Part shown: positions 1 through 9,028 of the stretch, piece after piece | How the letters are laid out: each line of letters begins with the position of its first letter | Position numbering within the stretch: the stretch's first letter is position 1 | Assembly: GCA_013297755.1 (NCBI GenBank) | Contig: JAAFIH010000010.1 | Span: 55,242 to 119,241 of the forward strand | Direction of reading: 5' to 3' | DNA from: Cytophagales bacterium | GTDB taxonomy: Bacteria > Bacteroidota > Bacteroidia > Cytophagales > UBA9547 | Length of the DNA: 64,000 nucleotides | Position numbers and translations under genes: made by a program | Notes under the pieces: generated by a model | Databases searched by the model: none | What the model was told of the DNA's origin: nothing | The model's input: only the letters and a program-made list of their open reading frames with translations

Positions 1-851
1 AAAGTTTTATAAATAATATTACCAATTTCGGCAATAGAACTATGGAAATTACCATCTTTTATATTGGCACTTTTTGATAGTTTCATTAACACCTCGTTGT
101 TGGCTCGCAATCTTGTATTTACTCTCGAGAGGAGTGTTACATTGTTTTCAAGTCGTTCTGTTTTAGCATTTATTTGTTCACTCAAAGTTTTAATTTCTTG
201 ATTTTGGTCTGTTAATAATTTTTTTGTAACCAATAAATCTTTTTCTATTATGTAGTTTGTAAAATTTTTGAGGCCAAATACAAGATTGAAAATGGTATAA
301 AGACCCACTTGTTTGGCCTTGAATACCATAAAACTTGGTTTATAGTTTTGGTTCAGATTCATTTGTTCCATATATCCAGGAACTATAAAATCATATCCTA
401 CTATAAAAATTAAGTAATAAAAAAAACACATATATATATGGTTTTTTTCGGTAGCAGAATCAAAAACAAGTTGCGGTGTAAAACTAAATATAATAAAGGC
501 GTAAAAATATTCTATTGGTTCTACTTCGAGGTTTTGTGCCAAAATCAATCTTGGTAGCAGGGCAGTTAATGGCATAGAAAATACCAAAAATTGCCGAGAA
601 TATTTGTGAAAACCACCTGCATTGAGTGCTAATGTGGTAACTAAAACCGAAAAAAAAGTAAGATAAGAGTAAGTAGATAAATATAAACCTTTGGCAGTAT
701 ATAAGTAAAGCATAAAAGATGCTATACCTAAGTAAATGACACATAATTGGTTTGTAATGACAAAATATCTGTCTTTATCTGTTGGGTTTTTTAATCCTAA
801 ATTTGAGATTAATTTCCAAAAATCAGCTATTATTTTTATTACTATTAACAT
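1..851 (-). CDS. Membrane protein with coiled coil and start of a GAF-like domain (C-terminus cut off by window edge)
   Basis: An uninterrupted minus-strand frame runs from an ATG at 849-851 off the left edge (283 codons seen, no stop). Residues ~1-200 hold about six hydrophobic segments, followed by a heptad-rich stretch (~205-250, LLVTKKLLTDQNQEIKTL...). The visible end (AKSNIKDGNF-like spacing, then EIGNIIYKT) resembles the start of a GAF sensor domain, as in Bacteroidota hybrid histidine kinases or cyclases. The output domain lies outside the window, so kinase, cyclase or phosphatase cannot be told apart. It is likely a membrane-bound signalling protein; the topology is seen directly, the GAF call is inference. 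Confidence 0.6.
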   Translation of the reverse strand, partial: MLIVIKIIADFWKLISNLGLKNPTDKDRYFVITNQLCVIYLGIASFMLYLYTAKGLYLSTYSYLTFFSVLVTTLALNAGGFHKYSRQFLVFSMPLTALLPRLILAQNLEVEPIEYFYAFIIFSFTPQLVFDSATEKNHIYMCFFYYLIFIVGYDFIVPGYMEQMNLNQNYKPSFMVFKAKQVGLYTIFNLVFGLKNFTNYIIEKDLLVTKKLLTDQNQEIKTLSEQINAKTERLENNVTLLSRVNTRLRANNEVLMKLSKSANIKDGNFHSSIAEIGNIIYKT

Positions 852-1030
852 TGGTTTAGTAAATTATACACTAAAATAGTGTTATAGTGATTTACTATTT
901 ATACAAAATTAATAATTTAAGGCAAATAGTTAATATTTTAAAGAAATAAATAAAAAAGAAGTTTGAGTTATTTTATATTTATTTGCTAATTATTACTAAA
1001 ACTAATCAAAAAAAATGTTTTTTTTGATAA

Positions 1031-2437
1031 CTAAATTATAAATGACCTAAATAAATAAAAAAGTAGAGCCGAAATTGTGATGCAAATAGGCAAAGTCAGA
1101 ATCCAGGCAATACCAATACTTTTTAGTGTATTTCCTTGCAGATTTTTGAGGCCATTTTTAGAAAACATACTGCCAGCAATAGCGGACGTAAGCACTTGGG
1201 TAGTACTCACTGGCAAACCAAGGGCTGAAGCACCGTAGATTGTACTGGCAGCCACAAGTTCACTACTAGCCCCCTGTGCGTAAGTTAGATGTGATTTACC
1301 TATTTTTTCGCCTATCGTTACTACTATTCTTTTCCAACCTATCATTGTGCCTATGCCAAGCGACAACGAAATAAGAACCACTACCCACATGGGCGTATAA
1401 TCCGTAATTTTGAGAATTTCTTTTATTTTATTTTTTATTTTAGTTTCCTCTATATCGCTCACAGGTAAAGATCCTTCTTTGCATAACTTATTGACGGTTT
1501 TTGTGGCCGACATTATATTGGAACGTATCATTAGTTTATCAACTTTTGATATGTTATCTAAATTATCTTTATTTGCTAAAACAGCGTTTAAATATTGTAA
1601 AGATGCTTTGGCTTTTTGTAATTTTACAACACTATTTTTATCCATTTTTGTAGTGTCTATTGATTGTACAAAACTGTGCAAATCTATGACATCAATAGTT
1701 GTTTTGCGTATGTCTTGGTTTTGATTTAGGGCAAACTGCAATGGCACAAAAGCAATCAAAATAACCATTATCAGGCCAACCCCTTTCTGTCCATCGTTGT
1801 TGCCGTGGGCATAGCTTACACCAGTACAGGTGCCTACGAGCATCAATTTGACCCAAAATGGCGGTTTTTTGTCTTCTTTGGGTTCTTCAAACACTGTTTT
1901 GTTGGTAACAAATTTTTTGAACAAAAACATGGTCAGGATAGTAAGCCCAAACCCAATAAGAGGAGATAAAAGTAAGGAAATGCCAATATCTCCAGCTTTG
2001 CTCCAGTTTACCATAGCTTCTGTGGTGTTTTCGGGCATAAATTGAAACGCAATACCTACCCCCAAAATAGCTCCAATAAGGGTATGAGAACTAGAGCAAG
2101 GAATACCCCAATACCAAGTAGCCAAATTCCAGATAATGGCTGATAGCAGCATAGCAAGCACCATGGCAGCACTAAAAAGTGGATTTTGGTATACCAAAGC
2201 CTCGAGGGGTAGGAGCAAAACTATACCCATAGCTACATCTACGCCACCTTTGATGACACCCAAAAAATTCCAAAGTCCCGACCAAACTACTGCAACGGTT
2301 GGTTTGAGGGTTTTGGTATATATAACAGTGGCTACAGCATTGGCTGTGTCGTGAAAACCATTGACAAACTCAAAAGCACAAGCTATAACAATACACAAGA
2401 GCAAAACTGCACTCAAGGTGGGGTCTAATCCAAACAT
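1031..2437 (-). CDS. pit: Inorganic phosphate transporter, PiT family
   Basis: A 468-residue inner-membrane protein of the PiT (Pfam PHO4) family, which couples phosphate or metal-phosphate uptake to a cation gradient. Both family signature halves are visible: GFHDTANAVATVIYTKTL near residue 27, and the C-terminal repeat GASSELVAAST...GLPVSTTQVLTSAIAGSM. A third conserved stretch, YAHGNNDGQKGVGLIM, lies near residue 210. About ten membrane segments flank a ~110-residue hydrophilic insert (~235-345), as is common in Bacteroidota members. It is monocistronic here, with no adjacent PhoU-like gene. The start is the only ATG before the first membrane segment. Confidence 0.93.
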   Translation of the reverse strand: MFGLDPTLSAVLLLCIVIACAFEFVNGFHDTANAVATVIYTKTLKPTVAVVWSGLWNFLGVIKGGVDVAMGIVLLLPLEALVYQNPLFSAAMVLAMLLSAIIWNLATWYWGIPCSSSHTLIGAILGVGIAFQFMPENTTEAMVNWSKAGDIGISLLLSPLIGFGLTILTMFLFKKFVTNKTVFEEPKEDKKPPFWVKLMLVGTCTGVSYAHGNNDGQKGVGLIMVILIAFVPLQFALNQNQDIRKTTIDVIDLHSFVQSIDTTKMDKNSVVKLQKAKASLQYLNAVLANKDNLDNISKVDKLMIRSNIMSATKTVNKLCKEGSLPVSDIEETKIKNKIKEILKITDYTPMWVVVLISLSLGIGTMIGWKRIVVTIGEKIGKSHLTYAQGASSELVAASTIYGASALGLPVSTTQVLTSAIAGSMFSKNGLKNLQGNTLKSIGIAWILTLPICITISALLFYLFRSFII

Positions 2438-2679
2438 ATATTTTTTAATTTTTTACTTTATACAAGCAATTTTTCCCAAATATTGCTAAAGAATATGTAT
2501 TTTGTGTTATCAAATGATTAAATTATTATAAAATTCAATATAAAAATCATTAGAATAACAATATTGTAGGTTAAAATATTACTAATTATAGAATTTTTCG
2601 ATTTATGTTGATAAAACCTATTGAATGGAATCTATAATTATTGGTTAATTTGCTGATTTTAAAAGATAGATTTAAACCC

Positions 2680-2713
2680 AAAAAAGACATTCTGTTGATA
2701 GAATGTCTTTTTT
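2680..2713 (-). terminator. Rho-independent terminator of the small lipoprotein gene
   Basis: A perfect 13-bp inverted repeat (2680-2692 and 2701-2713; arm AAAAAAGACATTC) has an 8-nt loop. Read on the minus strand the hairpin ends in a run of T, 24 bp beyond the stop of the gene at 2737-3003. The A/T-symmetric arms could also stop plus-strand transcription. Confidence 0.8.
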
Positions 2714-2736
2714 GAAGAAATTTTAAAAAATACAAG

Positions 2737-3003
2737 TTATTTGTAACTTAAATTTGATTTTGGAGCGTCTACACTTGCGTTGTCGGCCAATTTGTATGAA
2801 TATTTAGACAAATCTACTGTATATTTTGTGCCGTTTTCGCTTCTAAACGAAGCATACTCTACGCCATCTATGGTTTCTACGTGTACTTTGCCTACAATCA
2901 TTATCGTTTTTGATTTTTGACTTGCATTTTGATTCATCATTTTTGAACAACTAGAAAACGCTACTGTTCCTGCTACGAAAATAAATATAACTAACTTTTT
3001 CAT
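2737..3003 (-). CDS. Small predicted lipoprotein, unknown function
   Basis: An 88-residue protein. MKK is followed by a hydrophobic core and AFSSC at residues ~15-19, an acceptable Bacteroidota lipobox, so it is probably a lipoprotein. The mature part holds a short polar linker (KMMNQNASQKSK) and then a ~55-residue domain with alternating beta-like segments (IMIVGKVHVETIDGVEY...KYTVDLSKY). I recognise no family. It is monocistronic with its own terminator, and divergent from metX. Confidence 0.7.
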   Translation of the reverse strand: MKKLVIFIFVAGTVAFSSCSKMMNQNASQKSKTIMIVGKVHVETIDGVEYASFRSENGTKYTVDLSKYSYKLADNASVDAPKSNLSYK

Positions 3004-3272
3004 GACTTTTGGTTGTTTAAATTGTAATGTTAAATAATTGTTAATAAACTCTATACAAATATACGAACTTTATTAACAATTTGTTAATATTAGAGTAAAA
3101 TATTTTTAAATTATTTTGTAAGTGCCTGATAATCAGTAAAAAATATTTACAATTTGTTAATATTGAGATAAAATAAATTAACAATTAATTAACATTGGAT
3201 TAGTTTTGTTCATATTTAGGTAACATTAGAACTGTATTTTTTAGATTAATTTTACTAAACTTTGAATAAATG

Positions 3273-3372
3273 TATTTCAATGTCGTTTATTTAAGAATCA
3301 GATTATCTTTCTCTTTTGGAAAAAGACCAAGAGAAAGGCAAAAAAAATACTAAATAAAACGACATTGAAATA
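3273..3372. repeat. 100-bp foldback (MITE-like) element upstream of metX
   Basis: The terminal arms TATTTCAATGTCGTTT (3273-3288) and its exact reverse complement (3357-3372) enclose an AT-rich centre. The centre holds a second inverted pair, CTTTCTCTT...AAGAGAAAG (about 3308-3336). The element lies between divergent genes, so it is not a terminator. Its end resembles the terminus of the insertion sequence at 63873-63892 (CAATGTCGTTTAyTTAAGr shared). No clear target duplication is seen. Confidence 0.65.
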
Positions 3373-3398
3373 AAAATTGATTTTAATTAAATAATTAA

Positions 3399-3428
3399 TT
3401 GTTAAAAAATCATAAAATATTAATTTTG
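3399..3428 (+). promoter_or_regulatory. Bacteroidota-type promoter of metX
   Basis: A TTG at 3399-3401 is followed after 19 bp by TAATTTTG at 3421-3428, matching the known Bacteroidota -33/-7 consensus (TTG, TAnnTTTG). The -7 box lies 19 bp before the proposed GTG start. The leader is therefore too short for a SAM riboswitch. Confidence 0.65.
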
Positions 3429-3447
3429 CAAACCTATATCGTAAAAA

Positions 3448-4515
3448 GTGCAACAAAACACCTCTCATACATTTTCAAACAAAACGAATATCAAAATTCA
3501 AGAGGATTTGATTTATGAATATAATCAGCCATTTTTGTTGGAAAGTGGTGCTTTATTGCCTTCATTTAAACTTAATTATGCTACTTATGGTAGCTTAAAT
3601 GCACAAAAAGACAACGTAATTTGGGTTTGTCATGCCTTAACTGGCGATGCCAAAGTGTTTGGATGGTGGGGGCAATTGTTTGGGGATGGCAAATTGTTTA
3701 ACCCACAACAACACTATATTATATGTGTGAATGTGCTTGGCTCTTGTTATGGTTCTACTGGACCACTAAGCCCTAACGAAAATACTGGCAAACCATATTT
3801 TCATGATTTTCCATCTATTTCGATGCGTGATATTGTGGCCACATTTGAAATATTGCTCAAACATTTGCAAATCAATAAAATAAAAATTTGTATTGGTGGT
3901 TCACTTGGCGGTCAGCAAGCCCTAGAATGGGCAGTGAGCAACCCCTTATTAATTGAAAATTTAATATTAATGGCCACCAATGCTAGGACTTCGCCATGGG
4001 GGATAGCCCTCAACGAGACGCAACGTATGGCCATAAAAGCAGACCATACTTGGTCTCAAAATCAGCCAAAAGCTGGTATCGAGGGTATGAAAGTAGCCCG
4101 AACAATGGCTTTGCTCTCGTATAGAAGCTACGAAACCTACAACGAAACTCAAAAAGACGACATTGATACTCTTGGCAAATATAAAGCTGCATCATACCAA
4201 CAATATCAAGGGCAAAAGTTTGGCGATAGATTTAATGCTTTTTCGTACTGGGCCTTGACTATTATCTTGGATTCGCATAATGTAGGTAGACAGCGACAAT
4301 CATTGGAAGTTGCTCTGGCTAGAGTCAAAGCCAAAACTTTAATCATGGGTATAAGCTCAGATGTGCTATTTCCTGTAAGCGAACAGGAATTTTTGGCAAA
4401 ACATATACAAAATTCAAAATTGCATATTCTTACTTCTCTCTATGGCCATGATGGCTTTTTGATAGAATCAGATAAGATAGATGCAGTGATTAGGGATTTT
4501 TTGAAACTGGAGTGA
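3448..4515 (+). CDS. metX: Homoserine O-acetyltransferase
   Basis: A 355-residue alpha/beta-hydrolase enzyme of the MetX family, which transfers acetyl from acetyl-CoA to homoserine in methionine synthesis. Visible markers are the nucleophile elbow GGSLGGQQALEWA (Ser152), the acid in SSDVLFP (Asp305) and the catalytic His in GHDGF (His334). The family's GSCYGSTGP segment is also present. The chosen start is GTG at 3448: no ATG occurs in frame before conserved sequence, and the promoter lies just upstream. MetX and serine O-acetyl/succinyl variants are hard to separate by eye. It stands alone, and no sulfhydrylase gene is adjacent. Confidence 0.92.
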   Translation: MQQNTSHTFSNKTNIKIQEDLIYEYNQPFLLESGALLPSFKLNYATYGSLNAQKDNVIWVCHALTGDAKVFGWWGQLFGDGKLFNPQQHYIICVNVLGSCYGSTGPLSPNENTGKPYFHDFPSISMRDIVATFEILLKHLQINKIKICIGGSLGGQQALEWAVSNPLLIENLILMATNARTSPWGIALNETQRMAIKADHTWSQNQPKAGIEGMKVARTMALLSYRSYETYNETQKDDIDTLGKYKAASYQQYQGQKFGDRFNAFSYWALTIILDSHNVGRQRQSLEVALARVKAKTLIMGISSDVLFPVSEQEFLAKHIQNSKLHILTSLYGHDGFLIESDKIDAVIRDFLKLE

Positions 4516-4606
4516 TATTTATACATTATTGAGTTTTTTTTGAAATACTCCTTATTCATATTTTTATAAGATATTTTTTTGAGTACAAGTATCATGTTTT
4601 GAATTG

Positions 4607-6637
4607 TTATTCAAAAAAAGTATCAGGAATTTCTTCACTTAAATTTAAAAGAATACAGGCAGCTGGTATTATGGAGTTAGTTTTTTCTACCGACCCATCC
4701 CAACTTTGAGGGTCTTTGGAGGCATCTGAAATGTAAAAAATAGTAGGCACTATTCCAGTTTTGCCAAATCCTAATTCTTCATCTTTAGTATTATATGTAG
4801 AAAGTCCCCATAGACACAAGTTTTTTAATCTATTTTGCAAGTAATTATCTTTGCTAATGGTATAAAAATAATATATTTCAAGTGCTATTAAATTACCGAA
4901 AGCATCAAGTCCAATTTTTGGATAATCAGCTAAAGTACCTCCACTGGTTGGAAAAAGTAGACCTAGCAAAGGATAGCTACTGTGTTTGGAGTTAAAGCAA
5001 TAATTATAAGTAAAAACATAATGAATTGCATCCATTGCTTTGTGCATATACTCCATATTTTTGGTAAGTTTATGTAATTCGTAACACGATTTTATGAAAG
5101 CAATATTATCTTGTGGCCCCGACAACATATAGTTTCGTATATTTGGAAAATTGGTATTATTTTTTTTTGAGTAATTGTAATAGTTTTTAGTAATTTTTTC
5201 GGCTAAATTTAGGTATTTTATATTATTCGAAATGTCATATAAAATGGCGTAAGCAGCTGCCATCCACATAGAATTGGTGTAAGAATATTGAAATCCTTTG
5301 CCAGAATTGGCACATATATATTCAGGAATAGTTTGATTTGAGTTTATTTGTGTAGCAAATTTATCTAAAATATTTGTAGCTGTGTTTAACCATATTTCGT
5401 TGTGTTGAGGGAAAATCTGAAAAGATTTTAGTAAGAAATAAGCTAATAAACCTTGTTTTTTTGTAGAAAAGGCAAAAATACATGAATCTTTTTGGTTCAT
5501 TTTAATGCCTTTTCGGGGGCCCAATAAGTAATTGTTTTTATATTTTTTTTCAAATAAATATCCTAAATATTTATCTTTAGCTTCTGTACAAATAATATTA
5601 AAATAATTAGAAGCTATTTTTTTTGTAATGCTGTCATTCTTTTTTTTGTCATTCAAAAGCAAAGCGTAAGCTATGATACTCTCATCAAGCAAAGTAAAAT
5701 TGGTGTCTTCGTTGGGCTTGCTTTCAAAACTTGAAGTAGGCCAATCTGATTTTAACATTGCATTTTTGATTTTATTCAAGGCTTCACTTTTTTTAGATCT
5801 TGGTATAGGTTTTTGTCCAAGTTCTGAGTGATAACATTGTATGGCATTTTGATAACTTTCTAAACTTTGATATGAGTTTTTTACATCATACAGTGTTTTG
5901 AAAGAAAGCACTTTTCCCATTTTTTTTTCAATCCAACCTTCTGTATGGCTTGTATCAAAACTTATTAAATTATTACTATTTTGTATTCCTTTTAGTCTTA
6001 TTGGTTGGTGTTTATATCCTATTGAGAAACCAATTTTATTTGTATTTTCAGGAATGGTATTAATACAAATTCCATTGTAAAGGCAAAGTGGTTCTAAAGG
6101 CGAGTTTCTTACTAAAGTATCGTTTCCAATAATAGTTTCTTGGAATCCAATCATGCTTGTTTGGTTTTTTGTGATTACAATTATAGAAGGATGTGTACTT
6201 CTATCAGCCCTTGTTTGAAAAACAGTGGTGTTTAATTTTAAATTATTTTCATTTTTTGTACCATAAAATACGCCTGGAATCATAAAATAGGGATTTACAG
6301 TGGTGTTTTTTAGGGTATGTTCGATTTCTAATCTAAATCTATAATCAGTAAAAACACGAATGATTACACGACCAGTATAGTATCCATCTTTTCGCAAAAC
6401 CTCTTCTTTATATTCAAAAAAACCCTTGTAACTTGCCTTAAAGCCATAATTATCTTTTACAATCGCAATTTTTAAAGGCTTTTCGTAAGGTCTGTATAGG
6501 ACGATAGTGTCTTTTTGAAATGCCGATTTTGAATATTCCAAAAATGAGTTAAAGTTTTGATTTACTCCTTGAATACTCTGAGCAATAAGAGTAATATTAC
6601 AAAAAAAAATAATTAAATGAATTACTTTAATTCTCAA
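4607..6637 (-). CDS. Secreted protein with probable alpha-helical toroid domain, unknown function
   Basis: A 676-residue protein with a signal peptide (MRIKVIHLIIFFCNITLIAQ). Residues ~25-260 are beta-rich. Residues ~290-670 are helical with repeated aromatic patches (NSMWMAAAYAILYDIS, WDGSVEKTNSIIPAA). This N-terminal beta plus C-terminal helical layout recalls six-hairpin glycosidase or polysaccharide-lyase-like proteins, but I could not identify catalytic residues. It is the last gene of the envelope operon, 75 bp after the plug-like protein gene. Function is inference only. Confidence 0.6.
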   Translation of the reverse strand: MRIKVIHLIIFFCNITLIAQSIQGVNQNFNSFLEYSKSAFQKDTIVLYRPYEKPLKIAIVKDNYGFKASYKGFFEYKEEVLRKDGYYTGRVIIRVFTDYRFRLEIEHTLKNTTVNPYFMIPGVFYGTKNENNLKLNTTVFQTRADRSTHPSIIVITKNQTSMIGFQETIIGNDTLVRNSPLEPLCLYNGICINTIPENTNKIGFSIGYKHQPIRLKGIQNSNNLISFDTSHTEGWIEKKMGKVLSFKTLYDVKNSYQSLESYQNAIQCYHSELGQKPIPRSKKSEALNKIKNAMLKSDWPTSSFESKPNEDTNFTLLDESIIAYALLLNDKKKNDSITKKIASNYFNIICTEAKDKYLGYLFEKKYKNNYLLGPRKGIKMNQKDSCIFAFSTKKQGLLAYFLLKSFQIFPQHNEIWLNTATNILDKFATQINSNQTIPEYICANSGKGFQYSYTNSMWMAAAYAILYDISNNIKYLNLAEKITKNYYNYSKKNNTNFPNIRNYMLSGPQDNIAFIKSCYELHKLTKNMEYMHKAMDAIHYVFTYNYCFNSKHSSYPLLGLLFPTSGGTLADYPKIGLDAFGNLIALEIYYFYTISKDNYLQNRLKNLCLWGLSTYNTKDEELGFGKTGIVPTIFYISDASKDPQSWDGSVEKTNSIIPAACILLNLSEEIPDTFFE

Positions 6638-6712
6638 TCTGATTTCATTTCATTTTTAAGTAAAATATAGCGATTTTACATTCAGGTATTAGTAATTTTT
6701 ATTTAAAAAATA

Positions 6713-9028
6713 CTATTTTACTTCTAATTGAGAAGTTTCATAAACAATATTTCCGTCCATATCTAAGCCTTGTAGCACGATTTTGTATTTTGAAACTTTA
6801 TCTGATGTAAAAAAAGTAATATTTTGTTCTTGATTATTTTTTAATTTAATAGAGGGATTCCAATAAAGTAGATTTCTAAAATCAGGTTTTCGACTTTTAA
6901 AGTCGCTGTCTGAGGAATAATCTGGAGAATAAAAATCAACAGTAGGTTGAAAACCATCGTAGTCAAAAACTGTCCAGTTTTTTTGAACTTGAAATCCACC
7001 AAGGTCGCCATCGTAGGTCTTAAAATTGGCTATTCCACCAAATACTGAACTACCAAAATAAAATTTATTTGTAATTAATTGCAAAGATTTGATTTTAAGT
7101 GGGTTAAAATTGAGCAATGAATCGGCCTCAAAAATGGGTACACCATCCAACATCACAAGTGGCCTGTCTGCCGACATTCCTTTATTTTTTCTATCTAAAA
7201 TTGTAAAATATTGTTTTCCTTTTCGTTTTTTTACAGCCATCCCTGGCACAAATTCGGTAATAACTTCTTTTAATGTTTTGAATCTTGTATAGTCATCTAG
7301 TTTATGTAGTTCATCAGGTTTGCCAAAAAACATTAAAGAATCGGCATCTGAAATAGGGTAGTTTTTGGGATTGGTAAAAATAGAATTGATTTGCATATCT
7401 ATCATTCTAGTTTTTAAAGAATGGCCATCTGTTGTTTTTACAAAGTCAGTAATGATCGTTTTATGGGGCAAGTCTTCCGAAAATGGGGATTGTGGTTCAA
7501 TAAAATATTTTCTGCCACTGGGCGAATAAGTTTGCAAAACGGCATCTTGTATTCCTTCTATGTTATTAATTTCAAAAAAAACTATTCCATCGCTATTGCT
7601 TTTGGATAGATAAATTTTTGGCGATTTACTAGGGAACGACAAAAAACACTCTACATTCTCGGCCAGTCGTCCTGTGGCCGAATCCTTTACAATGGCAGAT
7701 AATACAGGTGTAGCATATTCTGGCAAATACTTTATGTTATAGGACAATTTATTTAATATTTCATTCCAAGAAAACTTACTCCATTTTTCAAAATTTAGTC
7801 CAGTATTTATATCTTCTACTGTCATATTGGGTGTCAAACATAATTCAGGAAAATCACTCAAAATAGATGATTCTTTAATCGAATTTTGTAGATAATTTTT
7901 ATTTAAACTATCTATTGCAAATACTGAAATCGATTGGACTGATTCAATTTTAGAATTATTTTTTATCTTTAAAATAACTTTTTCTCTTTTGTTATATTCA
8001 ATTTTATTGCTTTTAATTTCAATATTTGAAGTATTATTACTTTTAATGAAGCAACTTTTTTGAGATATTAGTTCTTTGTTTTCATTAAGTAAGGAAATAT
8101 GAATGACATTATTTTTGACAGTAGAAATTGGGCAATGAATAGAAATAAATTCCTCATCTTGTTGTATTGTTTTTAAAAGTAAAATATTGTTTTTACTGTG
8201 GCAAAAAAGATATTTTTTGCCACTTTTTTTGTCATTTTTTGTATTTAGCTTTAGGTTTATTGAATCCAATGTTGTTATTGAAATCAGATTATTATAGTTG
8301 ATTTGGTTAATAAACGAGTAAGGTTTAATTGTTTTTTGATTTATTACTGAAATTATATACTTGCTATAATCTTGGTTTGATTTTAGATAAAAATAACCAA
8401 GTCCATGATTATTTGATTTAAACCTTACAATTGTATCATTATTATAATTAGTCAAAAATCCATTTGTATAGTAAGGTTTTTTATTTTTATAAATTTTAAA
8501 GTAAATTTTTATAGAATCAGCCGTGTGTTCAGAACATAAATCTAACGAAAGTGATGTAGAGTCTTTAAGAGTAATATTTCCACTATTTTTAAAAGTGTTA
8601 AATATTTCAATTTCTTTTTGAAAGTAAAATTTATTATCAAAATTTTTCATCCAATGGGTATATGCTCTGATGGTATAATTGCCAGAATTTATATTATTTG
8701 GTAAAATAAATTTACCTTTTCCAAATCCATTCTCAAGTTTAATTTTTGTTTGAAGCATTACATTTTGTTGGCCATCAATCAATTCTATGTAGGCTATTTT
8801 ACTAAAGTTTAACAATTTGTTGTCGCCATAATTAGTAAGAAAAATATTAAACCATATACTTTCTCCAGCAATATAATTTGGTCGGTCAGTAGTCAAATAT
8901 ATTTTTTCTTGGACTAATTTTGTTTTGTATTGATTGAATTTTAGTAATAAAGTATCAATAAAAGAAATATTTTGAGAAAATGTATTAAAAAAAATAATTA
9001 AAAAAGTAATCGTTATTATTTTTTTCAT
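6713..9028 (-). CDS. Exported MG2-like protein with TonB plug-like domain but no beta-barrel
   Basis: A 771-residue protein with a signal peptide. Near residues 40-140, KIYLTTDRPNYIAGESIWF...GNYTIRAYTHWM matches the macroglobulin MG2-type domain seen in Bacteroidota surface proteins. Near residues 580-680, FVPGMAVKKRKGKQYF...RPLVMLDGVPIFEADSLL...SSVFGGIANFKT looks like the plug domain of a TonB-dependent receptor. No 22-strand barrel follows, and the protein ends about 90 residues later. Its ATG overlaps the stop of the DUF4249 gene (ATGA at 9025-9028), so the two are translationally coupled. A periplasmic or surface accessory of the neighbouring receptor is plausible. Confidence 0.75.
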   Translation of the reverse strand: MKKIITITFLIIFFNTFSQNISFIDTLLLKFNQYKTKLVQEKIYLTTDRPNYIAGESIWFNIFLTNYGDNKLLNFSKIAYIELIDGQQNVMLQTKIKLENGFGKGKFILPNNINSGNYTIRAYTHWMKNFDNKFYFQKEIEIFNTFKNSGNITLKDSTSLSLDLCSEHTADSIKIYFKIYKNKKPYYTNGFLTNYNNDTIVRFKSNNHGLGYFYLKSNQDYSKYIISVINQKTIKPYSFINQINYNNLISITTLDSINLKLNTKNDKKSGKKYLFCHSKNNILLLKTIQQDEEFISIHCPISTVKNNVIHISLLNENKELISQKSCFIKSNNTSNIEIKSNKIEYNKREKVILKIKNNSKIESVQSISVFAIDSLNKNYLQNSIKESSILSDFPELCLTPNMTVEDINTGLNFEKWSKFSWNEILNKLSYNIKYLPEYATPVLSAIVKDSATGRLAENVECFLSFPSKSPKIYLSKSNSDGIVFFEINNIEGIQDAVLQTYSPSGRKYFIEPQSPFSEDLPHKTIITDFVKTTDGHSLKTRMIDMQINSIFTNPKNYPISDADSLMFFGKPDELHKLDDYTRFKTLKEVITEFVPGMAVKKRKGKQYFTILDRKNKGMSADRPLVMLDGVPIFEADSLLNFNPLKIKSLQLITNKFYFGSSVFGGIANFKTYDGDLGGFQVQKNWTVFDYDGFQPTVDFYSPDYSSDSDFKSRKPDFRNLLYWNPSIKLKNNQEQNITFFTSDKVSKYKIVLQGLDMDGNIVYETSQLEVK

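Noticed and set aside
484..744. Short minus-strand frame of 86 codons near the left edge
   Set aside because: It is out of frame with the long uninterrupted minus-strand frame 1-851, which has membrane and coiled-coil character; the short frame is a shadow.
3429..3447. SAM-type riboswitch for metX
   Set aside because: The promoter leaves only about a dozen bases of leader, far too short for any known methionine riboswitch.
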